DNA from: a virus
Length of the DNA stretch: 21,102 nucleotides
Virus record (IMG/VR): IMGVR_UViG_3300042509_001838
Coordinates: 1-21,102 of that record
Reading direction: 5' to 3' (one strand)
The position numbers and the translations under genes are program-made. The notes under the pieces are model-generated. The model searched no databases, was not told the DNA's origin, and saw nothing but the letters and a program-made list of their open reading frames with translations. How positions within the stretch are numbered: the first letter of the stretch is position 1; every line of letters starts with the position of its first letter. Positions 1 through 6,400 of this stretch are shown here, one piece after another.

Positions 1-190
1 CATGCCATACGCCTTTGATTTCAATGTCTATACATCCGTTGCTGTGTACGTGTCGAACGGCATTAGCGCCGGTCGTACACCAAACGAGGTAAACAACATT
101 GGTGTCAAACGACAGATAGTAATCTGCCGGACGAATATCAAACTCTTCCAGTGCATCTTGAAGTTCTTTGTGATCAATAGTGACTGGCAT
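1..190 (-). CDS. Hypothetical protein, C-terminus beyond window edge
   Basis: This leftward reading frame opens at an ATG (188-190) and stays open to the window edge, giving 63 residues beginning MPVTIDHKELQDALEEFDIR. The start is acidic and probably helical; the visible remainder (YYLSFDTNVVYLVW...) looks like beta strands. I recognise no family. It is the last visible gene of the leftward array. There is no Shine-Dalgarno sequence; a CTTAACCAC stretch lies directly before the ATG, resembling the TTAA-containing stretches before several neighbouring starts. A plus-strand frame over the same bases exists but reads less like a protein and runs against all neighbours. Confidence 0.6.
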   Translation of the reverse strand, partial: MPVTIDHKELQDALEEFDIRPADYYLSFDTNVVYLVWCTTGANAVRHVHSNGCIDIEIKGVWH

Positions 191-217
191 GTGGTTAAGA
201 TGTTGGGTAAATGTTGA

Positions 218-262
218 GCAGGATGTTGAGTCCTGCAAGAAAGGCCCTGGTAACCCAAGGCC
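218..262. repeat. Tandem hairpin pair between leftward genes
   Basis: Hairpin 1 is GCAGGA (218-223) paired with TCCTGC (231-236) around a 7-nt loop. Hairpin 2 is GGCC plus TGG (243-250) paired with CCA plus GGCC (255-262). Read on the minus strand, hairpin 2 comes first after the stop of the 276-656 gene and is followed by TTTCTT, as in an intrinsic terminator; hairpin 1 then lies in the leader of the next gene. The loop and core of hairpin 1 recur at 678-698. Confidence 0.65.
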
Positions 263-275
263 CTTGATGCAGGAA

Positions 276-656
276 TCAGAATGCAATCTCTTCAAGAGTT
301 GGTTCGACAGTTGGTGCCACAACCTCAGGCTTGGGCCTGGGTGCGGCACCGATGATAGCCCTCACTCGAGTGAGTGCAAGCTCAGGGTACTTAAGTTGAT
401 GCATCAGTCCATCCTTCAGGTAGTGCGTACGAATGCTGCTGATTCGCACGTCGTATTGACTCAGGATGAGCTGGTGTCCAACAATGAGTGTGCCGTTGTT
501 GTATGCAGTCAACAACCCGTTGGAGTTGTTGAACCGGACTCGGCAAGCACCGTCGTACATGTCGTTAACTGTCATGGTGATCGCAAGGAACTCGCGACCC
601 TCATGCACAGCTTTCTCCATGTAGGTGATGTTGCCGATGATGGTGTTGCTCAGCAT
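276..656 (-). CDS. Putative single-stranded DNA-binding (OB-fold-like) protein
   Basis: The 126-residue product starts MLSNTIIGNITYMEKAVHEG, which resembles the first strands of SSB OB-folds, where an N-x-x-I-I-G-N-I-T pattern opens the domain. Beta-type stretches follow to about residue 100 (REFLAITMTVND, CRVRFNNSNGLL). The tail is proline-rich (about 106-120) and ends PTLEEIAF. Bacterial and phage SSBs end in an acidic tip with a terminal phenylalanine that recruits replication proteins, so domain, linker and tip all fit. The length also suits a small phage SSB. If correct, it coats single-stranded DNA during phage replication. Function is inferred from pattern only. The ATG at 656 was chosen because the OB-like motif begins there. 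Confidence 0.5.
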   Translation of the reverse strand: MLSNTIIGNITYMEKAVHEGREFLAITMTVNDMYDGACRVRFNNSNGLLTAYNNGTLIVGHQLILSQYDVRISSIRTHYLKDGLMHQLKYPELALTRVRAIIGAAPRPKPEVVAPTVEPTLEEIAF

Positions 657-677
657 GGAATTGAATTAACAATGGGA

Positions 678-725
678 TACAGGATGTTGAGTCCTGTAGA
701 AAACCTACCGCCGAAACGGAAGGTT
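678..725. repeat. Tandem hairpin pair between leftward genes
   Basis: Hairpin 1 is TACAGGA (678-684) with TCCTGTA (692-698) around loop TGTTGAG, the same loop as at 224-230. Hairpin 2 is AACCT-CCG (702-710) with CGG-AGGTT (717-725). On the minus strand hairpin 2 is followed by TTTTCT, so it could terminate transcription from the 744-917 gene, while hairpin 1 sits in the leader of the SSB-like gene. Confidence 0.65.
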
Positions 726-761
726 AAGTACAGAAGTCAGTAGTCAGTCTGCGTTCTGGCG
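717..761. repeat. Direct repeat, copy 1
   Basis: A 24-nt block (717-740) and a 14-nt block (748-761) are identical to 934-957 and 958-971. This copy has 7 extra bases (TAGTCAG, 741-747) between the blocks. It covers the 3' end of the 744-917 gene. Confidence 0.8.
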
Positions 762-917
762 CTGCTGCTGCAACTGTTGAAACAGTTCTTCGATCTGTTC
801 AGTAGTCAGCAAAATGTCAAGTCCATCGTATGTGGTGAAAGGAAACTCCTTGTCACCATTAGCGAATAGTTCTATGCAATGCATAAGAAATTCCGCTTCT
901 TTCCAATTGATATTCAT
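744..917 (-). CDS. Small acidic hypothetical protein (57 aa)
   Basis: ATG at 917-915 to TGA at 746-744 gives 57 residues, starting MNINWKEAEFLMHCIELFAN and ending in a glutamine-rich helix (EELFQQLQQQRQNAD). It is acidic and probably mainly helical. No family is recognised. The last five residues, RQNAD, are identical to those of the upstream neighbour (954-1193) because both stops lie in a duplicated DNA segment. No Shine-Dalgarno is visible. The frame fits the gap between neighbours and shares their strand, which supports it as a real gene. Confidence 0.6.
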   Translation of the reverse strand: MNINWKEAEFLMHCIELFANGDKEFPFTTYDGLDILLTTEQIEELFQQLQQQRQNAD

Positions 918-933
918 GTTGTAAAATACAGTG

Positions 934-971
934 CGGAAGGTTAAGTACAGAAGTCAGTCTGCGTTCTGGCG
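934..971. repeat. Direct repeat, copy 2
   Basis: These 38 bases match 717-740 plus 748-761 without mismatch, lacking the 7-nt insertion of copy 1. The copy spans the stop codon and last codons of the 954-1193 gene. Confidence 0.8.
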
Positions 972-1193
972 TTCCCAACGTAGCAAATCTCGGTTGAGAT
1001 TTACCTGGCGTTGGAGTACCACGCAGAATGGTATGACGTCTTCAAATTGACAGGCATGATCCTGCCATTTGAAAAAAATTTCGAGTGCAGCTTGACGCTG
1101 CGCTTCAAGTTCTTGGTCAATGGCAGGGGCATCTCTCCTGGCAAGCAGGCGAGCGTCCTGCGTGAGTAGATGTTCAACAGCTTTAGGAGTCAT
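954..1193 (-). CDS. Hypothetical helical protein (79 aa)
   Basis: The product has 79 residues, starting MTPKAVEHLLTQDARLLARR. It is rich in Arg, Gln, Glu and Ala, and almost all of it should be helical, with a coiled-coil-like stretch at about 20-42. The end is RWERQNAD, sharing RQNAD with the next gene. No family is recognised. The ATG at 1193 has no Shine-Dalgarno, but the tandem hairpin at 1219-1258 lies just upstream, as for other genes of this array. Confidence 0.65.
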   Translation of the reverse strand: MTPKAVEHLLTQDARLLARRDAPAIDQELEAQRQAALEIFFKWQDHACQFEDVIPFCVVLQRQVNLNRDLLRWERQNAD

Positions 1194-1218
1194 GTGAATC
1201 CAAGTGGTGTGAATTGAA

Positions 1219-1258
1219 TGCAGACAATGAGGTCTGCAGAAAAGGGCCGTAGCCCCTT
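1219..1258. repeat. Tandem hairpin pair between leftward genes
   Basis: Hairpin 1 is TGCAGAC (1219-1225) with GTCTGCA (1232-1238). Hairpin 2 is AAGGG (1242-1246) with CCCTT (1254-1258). Read leftward, hairpin 2 runs into CCCTTTTCT, a plausible intrinsic terminator for the 1269-1457 gene. Confidence 0.65.
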
Positions 1259-1268
1259 AGTGCAAACG

Positions 1269-1457
1269 TCAGATGTTTGTCTTAGGTGTGATAACGAATG
1301 CCATGTCGTTAGGCATTACAAGTGCAGCTGCTCGACAACGAATGTCATGCAGTGCATTGGATGCTTGTGTCTTGGTAGGTACTTTGGCATTCTCTACTGC
1401 TGATGCTGCAATCTTAAGCAGACCAGCAGTGTTCTTGCGGATGTTAAGTGCGGTCAT
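1269..1457 (-). CDS. Hypothetical protein (62 aa)
   Basis: ATG at 1457 gives 62 residues: an amphipathic Ala-rich helical first half (MTALNIRKNTAGLLKIAASA) and a more beta-like end (AFVITPKTNI). It is basic, with no recognised family. A plus-strand frame (1273-1467) covers the same bases but runs against the array and has a Cys/Met/Ala composition typical of shadow frames, so the minus frame is preferred. The sequence before the ATG, AACTTAAAGCAAC, closely resembles that before the 1745-1924 gene (AACTTAATTTAGCACC). Confidence 0.55.
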   Translation of the reverse strand: MTALNIRKNTAGLLKIAASAVENAKVPTKTQASNALHDIRCRAAALVMPNDMAFVITPKTNI

Positions 1458-1472
1458 GTTGCTTTAAGTTAA

Positions 1473-1519
1473 GCCACACTCTGTGTGTGGCAATTGTTGA
1501 GTGGGGCATTCGATGCCCC
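1473..1519. repeat. Tandem hairpin pair between leftward genes
   Basis: Hairpin 1 is GCCACAC (1473-1479) with GTGTGGC (1485-1491), nearly identical to the copy at 2222-2240. Hairpin 2 is GGGGCAT (1503-1509) with ATGCCCC (1513-1519) around a 3-nt loop. Confidence 0.7.
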
Positions 1520-1533
1520 GGCATCACGCCTGG

Positions 1534-1731
1534 TCAGATGACCATCTCAACGTCGGACATCATCATCTCAGGAAGAGTGAGAAGTTTAATGTCGTGGGAA
1601 CCCTGAACGCCATCGTTTAACTCTGGTGAGTTGTAGATGTGGTCCAGTTGTGCGGCATCTTCCAATGCCTCGACGTACTCGTTGGACGAATAATGACGGT
1701 ACTGTTTACCGTCAAGTGTAATGAAATACAC
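1534..1731 (-). CDS. Small acidic hypothetical protein (65 aa), GTG start
   Basis: The frame is open from an ATG at 1824, but the first 31 codons overlap the neighbouring gene and read poorly. A GTG at 1731-1729 is preceded by AAGGAG with 9 nt spacing, so it is the likely start. The 65-residue product begins with a beta hairpin (YFITLDGKQYRHY), continues with an acidic helix and ends LPEMMMSDVEMVI. It is strongly acidic with no recognised family. The Shine-Dalgarno lies at the stop codon of the upstream 1745-1924 gene, so the two may be translationally coupled. Confidence 0.6.
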   Translation of the reverse strand: MYFITLDGKQYRHYSSNEYVEALEDAAQLDHIYNSPELNDGVQGSHDIKLLTLPEMMMSDVEMVI

Positions 1732-1744
1732 GTACGTATTCTCC

Positions 1745-1924
1745 TTAATGAGTGGGGTAATTGTTGGCTGCACACCAGGCCATGTGGACCTCGTGCGCAG
1801 ACTTGGGCCAGTCGTGGTTAGCACATTGCTGTGCAGTAGCCTTCTCCAATTGGTGTACTGACACTTGCGTGCCTACACCAATGATCAATGCTGCGACACA
1901 AATGATTGTGGCTGCATTACGCAT
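1745..1924 (-). CDS. Membrane-anchored or exported microprotein (59 aa)
   Basis: ATG at 1924 to TAA at 1747-1745 gives 59 residues. Residues 4-21 (AATIICVAALIIGVGTQV) form one hydrophobic segment, a signal anchor or signal peptide. The rest is hydrophilic with two cysteines and several histidines (QQCANHDWPKSAHEVHMAWC), suggesting a disulphide or metal site outside the cytoplasm. The family is not recognised. It could act on the host envelope, for instance in superinfection exclusion or lysis, but that is a guess from topology. The gene lies immediately upstream of the 1534-1731 gene, 13 nt between them. Confidence 0.55.
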   Translation of the reverse strand: MRNAATIICVAALIIGVGTQVSVHQLEKATAQQCANHDWPKSAHEVHMAWCAANNYPTH

Positions 1925-1946
1925 GGTGCTAAATTAAGTTGTGCGG

Positions 1947-2009
1947 TGCCTATCTCCGCTGAAGGCAATAACTAAGGGAGGAATCGAACCTCCCTGGAAC
2001 CCACCAGGG
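1947..2009. repeat. Hairpin cluster with tRNA T-arm-like sequence
   Basis: Three stems are present: TGCCT (1947-1951) with AGGCA (1963-1967); AGGGAGG (1975-1981) with CCTCCCT (1989-1995); and CCCTGG (1992-1997) with CCAGGG (2004-2009). The last two share bases, so they are alternatives. On the minus strand the middle stem-loop reads GGAGGTTCGATTCCTCC, matching a tRNA T-arm. No cloverleaf could be built around it. Confidence 0.6.
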
Positions 2010-2210
2010 TTAGCTAAAGGTGATCTTGCGACCGCTCGAAGTTGAGCGTGCGTAGTCACCAGTGATCAAGCTGTCAATGTGCTTGCTTCTGCGTTGAGCA
2101 GCAGCAGCGGCAGCATTGACCTGGTATTCGGCAAACCCAGTTGAAAGCTCGTGGTTGAAAACAGTCCAACCAGCGCTTACAGCTTTGCCGAGCGAAGAGC
2201 GAAGTCCCAT
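2010..2210 (-). CDS. Hypothetical protein with poly-alanine helix (66 aa)
   Basis: The product starts MGLRSSLGKAVSAGWTVFNH and contains a run of six alanines in an Ala/Gln/Arg helix at about 30-42, ending SSGRKITFS. It is basic, with no family recognised. The frame also opens at a GTG at 2228, but that codon lies inside the hairpin stem 2222-2240. The ATG at 2210 follows AAAGGA, though with only 2 nt spacing. The start is therefore uncertain by six codons. Confidence 0.55.
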   Translation of the reverse strand: MGLRSSLGKAVSAGWTVFNHELSTGFAEYQVNAAAAAAQRRSKHIDSLITGDYARSTSSGRKITFS

Positions 2211-2221
2211 GGTCCTTTGAA

Positions 2222-2269
2222 GCCACACTCAGTGTGTGGCAATAACTGCCAGGGGGTTTGCACCCCTGG
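2222..2269. repeat. Tandem hairpin pair between leftward genes
   Basis: Hairpin 1 is GCCACAC (2222-2228) with GTGTGGC (2234-2240), differing from the 1473-1491 copy only by one loop base. Hairpin 2 is CCAGGGG (2249-2255) with CCCCTGG (2263-2269) around a 7-nt loop. The two are joined by AATAACTG; GGCAATAACT is also found between the hairpins at 1964-1973. Confidence 0.7.
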
Positions 2270-2284
2270 ACCCGCTTGTACGGA

Positions 2285-2590
2285 TCAGTAGTTTGGTTCA
2301 AGGGCGTTGGTGTAGCAGAGCCACTGTTTCAGTACGTCCTGCCGTTTGCCTTGGACCTTGTATACAACTTCGTCATCCTCGATCCATTGACCGATGATGT
2401 ACCAGTTGGTTCCAGGTTTCTGTGCCACCGTGGTAGCCCAGTCCAAAACGTCTGATTGGTCGTACATTGTCCAGGTCTGCCATCCTTTAGCCCTTGCTTC
2501 TTGTGCGGCTTTCTCTGCAAGCTTGTTGCAAGTGACGCCGTGATACTCGCGACCCGACAAGCGGACGCGGCGAATCTCTTTGGTTAGCAT
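2285..2590 (-). CDS. Hypothetical protein (101 aa), first gene of leftward array
   Basis: The start at ATG 2590 was chosen because GAGG lies 8 nt upstream; the frame itself opens further up at 2665. The product starts MLTKEIRRVRLSGREYHGVT, with a helix at about 23-36 (LAEKAAQEARAKGW), then an aromatic-rich mixed alpha/beta part (WTMYDQSDVLDWATTVA, NWYIIGQWIEDDEVVYKV). It is soluble, with no recognised family. As the first gene downstream of the promoter at 2724-2732, it is likely expressed early, but timing is inferred. Confidence 0.65.
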   Translation of the reverse strand: MLTKEIRRVRLSGREYHGVTCNKLAEKAAQEARAKGWQTWTMYDQSDVLDWATTVAQKPGTNWYIIGQWIEDDEVVYKVQGKRQDVLKQWLCYTNALEPNY

Positions 2591-2673
2591 TAAGTTGACC
2601 TCAAGTTTGCAATGGAATGTCTGCGTTGTACGGATGCGCAGCCCCCGAAAACCCAGTATTGACAACAGTTCTT

Positions 2674-2719
2674 CCTGAAAACAGTCAGGGAGTGTAGCTA
2701 AGCATATCGCAGCGCGATA
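2674..2719. repeat. Hairpin pair in leader of leftward array
   Basis: CCTGA (2674-2678) pairs with TCAGG (2685-2689), and TATCGC (2705-2710) pairs with GCGATA (2714-2719) around a 3-nt loop. The second lies at the expected transcription start of the leftward promoter. It could cap the 5' end of the transcript. Confidence 0.5.
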
Positions 2720-2723
2720 CGGG

Positions 2724-2732
2724 ATTATATCA
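2724..2732 (-). promoter_or_regulatory. Leftward extended -10 promoter
   Basis: The minus strand reads TGATATAAT, a perfect extended -10 (TGnTATAAT). No good -35 is seen at 17 nt, which extended -10 promoters tolerate. It sits about 130 nt upstream of the first leftward gene and faces the whole leftward array. Confidence 0.6.
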
Positions 2733-3056
2733 GCTGAATGTCTTAGTTCTTACTGTTGGTTGATGGTTGGTAGGGACGACAGTATATATTTGCCCGCTCG
2801 TCGCACTAGCGAACGAAGTGAGCGGGTATAACACTATCGTTATAACGTAGTTAGGGGATTGTTGGTGCCACCGCACCCCCTCCTACTCTCACTGCCACCG
2901 CCGACATTCTTTTTTTTCTCCCCGTGATCGCACTCGGGTGGGTGGGTGTAGAAGCGTCAGGAAAATCTAGTCCCTTTTTGGGGTCTATAGGGCCCCTCTT
3001 TTAAGTAAAAGTGCAATTGTGTCATGTAAAACAAGGTTTATCCCAAATTTTTAGAC
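2733..3056. other. Gene-free control region
   Basis: No credible reading frame is seen here. Contents are the long hairpin at 2793-2826; two TATAAC boxes (2827-2832 and 2841-2846), the second inside the perfect palindrome CGTTATAACG (2838-2847); a 9-bp direct repeat TGCCACCGC (2866-2874 and 2893-2901); an 8-T run near 2909-2916; GGGTGGGTGGG near 2936-2946; and a GGGG/CCCC stem followed by TCTTTT near 2979-3000 that could terminate rightward transcription. This mixture fits a regulatory or replication-origin region, but nothing proves an origin. Confidence 0.5.
2793..2826. repeat. Long imperfect hairpin
   Basis: CCCGCT (2793-2798) pairs with AGCGGG (2821-2826), and CACT (2804-2807) with AGTG (2817-2820), leaving a 5-nt bulge and a 9-nt loop. 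It could be a structured RNA element, an origin element or a protein-binding site. Confidence 0.5.
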
Positions 3057-3083
3057 AAAAAAGCCGGGGCAAATGACCCCGGC
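3057..3083 (-). terminator. Intrinsic terminator of the 3108-3320 gene
   Basis: On the minus strand, GCCGGGG (from 3083-3077) pairs with CCCCGGC (3069-3063) around a 7-nt loop and is followed by six T (3062-3057). This is a textbook rho-independent terminator 24 nt downstream of the stop codon of the leftward gene. It separates that gene from the leftward array. Confidence 0.85.
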
Positions 3084-3107
3084 CGATATTTAAAAGTCCT
3101 TATATTT

Positions 3108-3320
3108 CTAAGATTCCTTTTTACGCTTGTACGCGAGGGTTGCGTTCATTGCTTTTTTGAATGCTTCTTCGTCAGGCAACTCATATGCCAGTTCTTTTTT
3201 GGCTGAAGTCACAAAATCACGCACTTCAAACGGATCAGTATTCTTTTCAGCCATCCCAAGAGCCCTATCTTTAATTGCTTCAAGAGCTTCGACCCGTTTT
3301 TGGCGTGTACCGGCGTCCAT
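3108..3320 (-). CDS. Small charged hypothetical protein (70 aa), possible regulator
   Basis: The ATG at 3320 gives 70 residues starting MDAGTRQKRVEALEAIKDRA and ending in a lysine-rich tail (AYKRKKES). It is strongly charged and predicted all-helical, without a motif I can name. The frame is open upstream to 3473, but those codons are AT-rich with rare ATA and AGA and overlap the divergent promoter, so the shorter form is preferred. It is a single-gene unit: its own promoter (TATAGT at 3353-3348) and a strong terminator (3057-3083). Its isolation next to a divergent operator suggests a regulatory role, by position only. Confidence 0.6.
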   Translation of the reverse strand: MDAGTRQKRVEALEAIKDRALGMAEKNTDPFEVRDFVTSAKKELAYELPDEEAFKKAMNATLAYKRKKES

Positions 3321-3347
3321 CCCTGGAATCAAATACGTTATTGTTTC

Positions 3348-3379
3348 ACTATAGCGTCCATGTTTTCTAGATTTGTCAA
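3348..3379 (-). promoter_or_regulatory. Leftward promoter of the 3108-3320 gene
   Basis: The minus strand reads TTGACA (3379-3374) and TATAGT (3353-3348). The spacer is 20 nt, longer than the usual 16-18, so strength is uncertain. The -10 ends 27 nt before the ATG, as for several rightward genes. Confidence 0.4.
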
Positions 3380-3395
3380 CAATAGAATGTTGACA
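3374..3395. promoter_or_regulatory. Operator-like inverted repeat at divergent promoters
   Basis: TGTCAACA (3374-3381) and TGTTGACA (3388-3395) form a perfect 8-bp inverted repeat around ATAGAA. Each arm contains a TTGACA -35 box pointing outward. A protein bound here would cover both -35 boxes. Confidence 0.55.
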
Positions 3396-3419
3396 TATCA
3401 AATAATCAGGCAATAAACC
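3390..3419 (+). promoter_or_regulatory. Rightward promoter of the structural cluster
   Basis: TTGACA (3390-3395) and TAAACC (3414-3419) are separated by 18 nt. The predicted start lies only a few bases before the ATG at 3429, so the mRNA would be nearly leaderless. No Shine-Dalgarno is present. Confidence 0.45.
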
Positions 3420-3428
3420 TTTAATTAC

Positions 3429-6400
3429 ATGACTCCTGAGCAATACGCGTACTATCAACAACCTCAGCAGCAAGAAGAAGGTGGATTGCTTGACTTTTTA
3501 GGTAAAGCCGCCCTTGCGGCAGGTGCTGTAGCCGGTGGTATTGCTGGAACACGCTACTTAAGGGGTCGTATGGCCCAGCAGGCCCCTCCGCGTGAAGCTA
3601 AACGCCCCGGCGCACCCAACTATGAGGCGGTGCGGCGTGCGGCTGCAACACAAATGCCGGAGAACCCAAAGGTAACAAGGTCACAAACACCACCATCCCC
3701 TGGTTCCACTGCCGACCGAGTGCGTCGCATGGAGCAAATTACCCGTGAAGCCCGTGCTGAGCGGATGCCTGGGGTAATTCAGACCGACCTTGCCTCATTA
3801 GTTGCACAAACCGGTGCTCCTTCCCCGTCATTAAGCGCTGTACCCGTCAGTGCCACACCCGTACGCCCAGTCACCGGACCGATTGTGACTGATTTGTCAC
3901 GTTTACAAGGTCAAGCAACTGAATTACCGTCTACTTACTACAGTCGTCAACCAGGTTCTTTTGCAGACATCACTTCTGCACAACGTGAAATTACTGGTGT
4001 CAATGCAGCAGAGCGTTTGTCACAAGATCCAGAGTTATTGTCGCTTGTTCGTCAACAAAAAGCAGAAGAGCTGTCAGAAGCCCGCAGTATGCAGGCAAAA
4101 GCTCAAGCTGAGTACCGTAACTTAATTCGTGATACAGCAGAAGAAAAAGTTTTAGAGCCACTCCGTGCTACACCTAAAAACTTCCTACAAGAACGCCTGG
4201 AACAATCTGGATATGTTCCCACGCAAGTTGAAAAACAACAATCAACTGCTGCGGTAATTTCCGATCAATCAGTTAATGCCGTTTACTCTGCAGAAGATCA
4301 GCAAACAGGGCGAGTAAAACAACAACTTCAACGTAATGAGGATGTTGACCTTTCCAGGGTAGACCTTCTGGAGGATATGGCAGAAGCTGACCGTCAAGCC
4401 ATGATTCAAAATGCAACTCCATCTGAAATGATTGGATATGAAGCAGATGCTCCAATTAATCGAGTTGCCGCACAACTTCCAGATGGTCTTCCTGTTGATC
4501 AGGCAGAAGATTGGGGATTAAACGTACTTGATCTTCAAAACAAACAATCTTTCCGTATTTCCCCCAGGGCTTTAAGCCAAGAAGAAATTGGTGATCCTCT
4601 GGCACAACAAGCACGTCAATATTTACGTGCAAAAGAAATTGATACAGATTTTGATTACTCTGCGGAGAATAAAATTCAAGCAGCACAAGTTCGAGATCGT
4701 GTAGAAAAAGCAAGAACTCTTCAAGCGCAAGCCGAACAAATTCTTGCTGACATCAGGAATGAGAATCAACTGCCACGCGAGCAATTGTCACCCGAACAAT
4801 TTGCCGCAGAATTTAACAAGACCTACAGAGAAGAATTAAACGATCAATTACAACTTGTTGACAACGCTCGCCAACGTGCTGAATTACGCGATAAATCAAC
4901 TGCAAATTTAGGTGAAGACATTGATTCCTTATTAACAGGTGGCGCTGTTCCAATTGAAACCACCATGCGCGGTAAAGCTTTGCGTGGCGGTAAACCTGGT
5001 GTTACTGGCGATGTTGTTTATCAAGATGCGGCTGGTGAGTTTGTTTCTGCCGATACAGGGTTAAAAACCAGGTTAAAACAAGGTACGGAATATAAAATAA
5101 AAGCACAGCTTTCAAATGAACTTAATAGAGCTTCCGATGAAGACCTAACGGAATTGATCACAATGGGCCAGCAGGCCTCAATGAATCAATATCTCAAAAA
5201 TCTTGTAGCATCTAAATATACAAAATATGGCGCAACTCAACAATTAAACTTGCCTGTTCAATCTGTTGATCCTGAACAAACTTTTGGTAGTGCATTTGAT
5301 GAAGAACTCGCCAGAATGGCGTCTGAAGTTTTGCGTACTAGGGCATCCAAAAGAGCAGAACCTACGTCTTTACAGTTAGATGCTTTGGATCGCTCCAGGG
5401 TTGCTGTTGCTGCCTCGCAAGAGGTATTGCAGCAAGCTCGTAATCTGCGCCCAACGGTTCCCCCTGGACCTGCACAAGACGTAGCTCGTTCAATGGAAAC
5501 GTTAAGGCGCGGAATGATTGTTGATCCTTCTGAGCCACTCCCAGTGTTTCCAAGTGTCACTCAACTTAGAACTGGGTATGTCACCGACGAAGACCTTGGC
5601 CCAATCCTGGGAGCTTCTGATGTTTATACAGGAGCTGCCGCCGAAGCTGCTGGACCTGTAATTTTTACAGGCAAAAGCAAAGCAAATAGCGTTATTCGTC
5701 AACCACGCATTACTGGCGCCATTAAAACGCCAACAGGTCGTTATTTAACTCAAGACAATCCCGATGTCTTGGGTACTGTTTACAACGTTGCGGGTACTCG
5801 AGCAAACCGTGCAATTTCAACTCAAGTCGAAGCAAATGCCCAGGCTTTCTTGGCAGACGCTTTGACGGGCGGTCTTCAAGCAAAAGTTATTGCATCTCCG
5901 GAAAGGTTTGTAACTCCAACAAGAACGCCATTAAGGCAATTAGAACTTTTACCTGATCCTGGTGAATCAGCCCAAGTATCGCGCAGGTCTCCGTTACGTC
6001 TTAAGTCAACACTTGGTCTCCCTGGCCAAGAGCCCAGTAAACGTACCCTTTATGCGCAATATCAACCGGGGCGTAGTGCGTTAACTCCTTTAAGCCCGTT
6101 CATTGGTGATATGCCCGGCGGCACCGTGGTTATCGAACCAACACCAGGTGCCGCTTCTAATGAACGACGCGATATTGGAACTCCCCCTGGAAGCAGGATT
6201 GACTTAACACGGCGCGGAGCAAAAGCTCGTTTCTTCCCTGATTTCCTTCTTGGTGATGTTCCCCAAGAAACGCTTGTAACGGGTATGGAACCAGCTCCTA
6301 TTGGGCCCTTGACTCAATCCCCAGGTTTGTCTCGTATTGGCGGTTGGACAGAACAAGTAGTAATGGGCGCTGGTTTACAGCCGGTCATTCAAACTACTAC

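Noticed and set aside
180-743. 187-codon plus-strand frame over the SSB-like gene
   Set aside because: It runs through the hairpins and against the whole leftward array, has Cys/His/Val-rich unnatural composition, and the minus frame has recognisable SSB-like ends.
1273-1467. Plus-strand 64-codon frame with hydrophobic stretches (possible membrane peptide)
   Set aside because: The minus frame at 1269-1457 has consistent strand and context; the plus frame is likely its shadow.
1947-2030. A tRNA gene on the minus strand
   Set aside because: Only the T-arm matches. No 7-bp acceptor stem, anticodon arm or D-arm can be placed at the right spacing.
218-2269. CRISPR array or integron attC sites formed by the repeated hairpins
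   Set aside because: Spacing is gene-sized, stems differ in sequence and there is no uniform repeat; no GTTRRRY core sites or integrase were seen.
2936-2946. G-quadruplex in the control region
   Set aside because: Only three close GGG runs are present (GGGTGGGTGGG); the fourth needed run is not nearby.
3321-3473. N-terminal extension of the leftward gene to 3473
   Set aside because: It would overlap the first structural gene and the divergent promoter, and the codons are unlike those of the rest of the gene (ATA, AGA). The ATG at 3320 with its own -10 is simpler.
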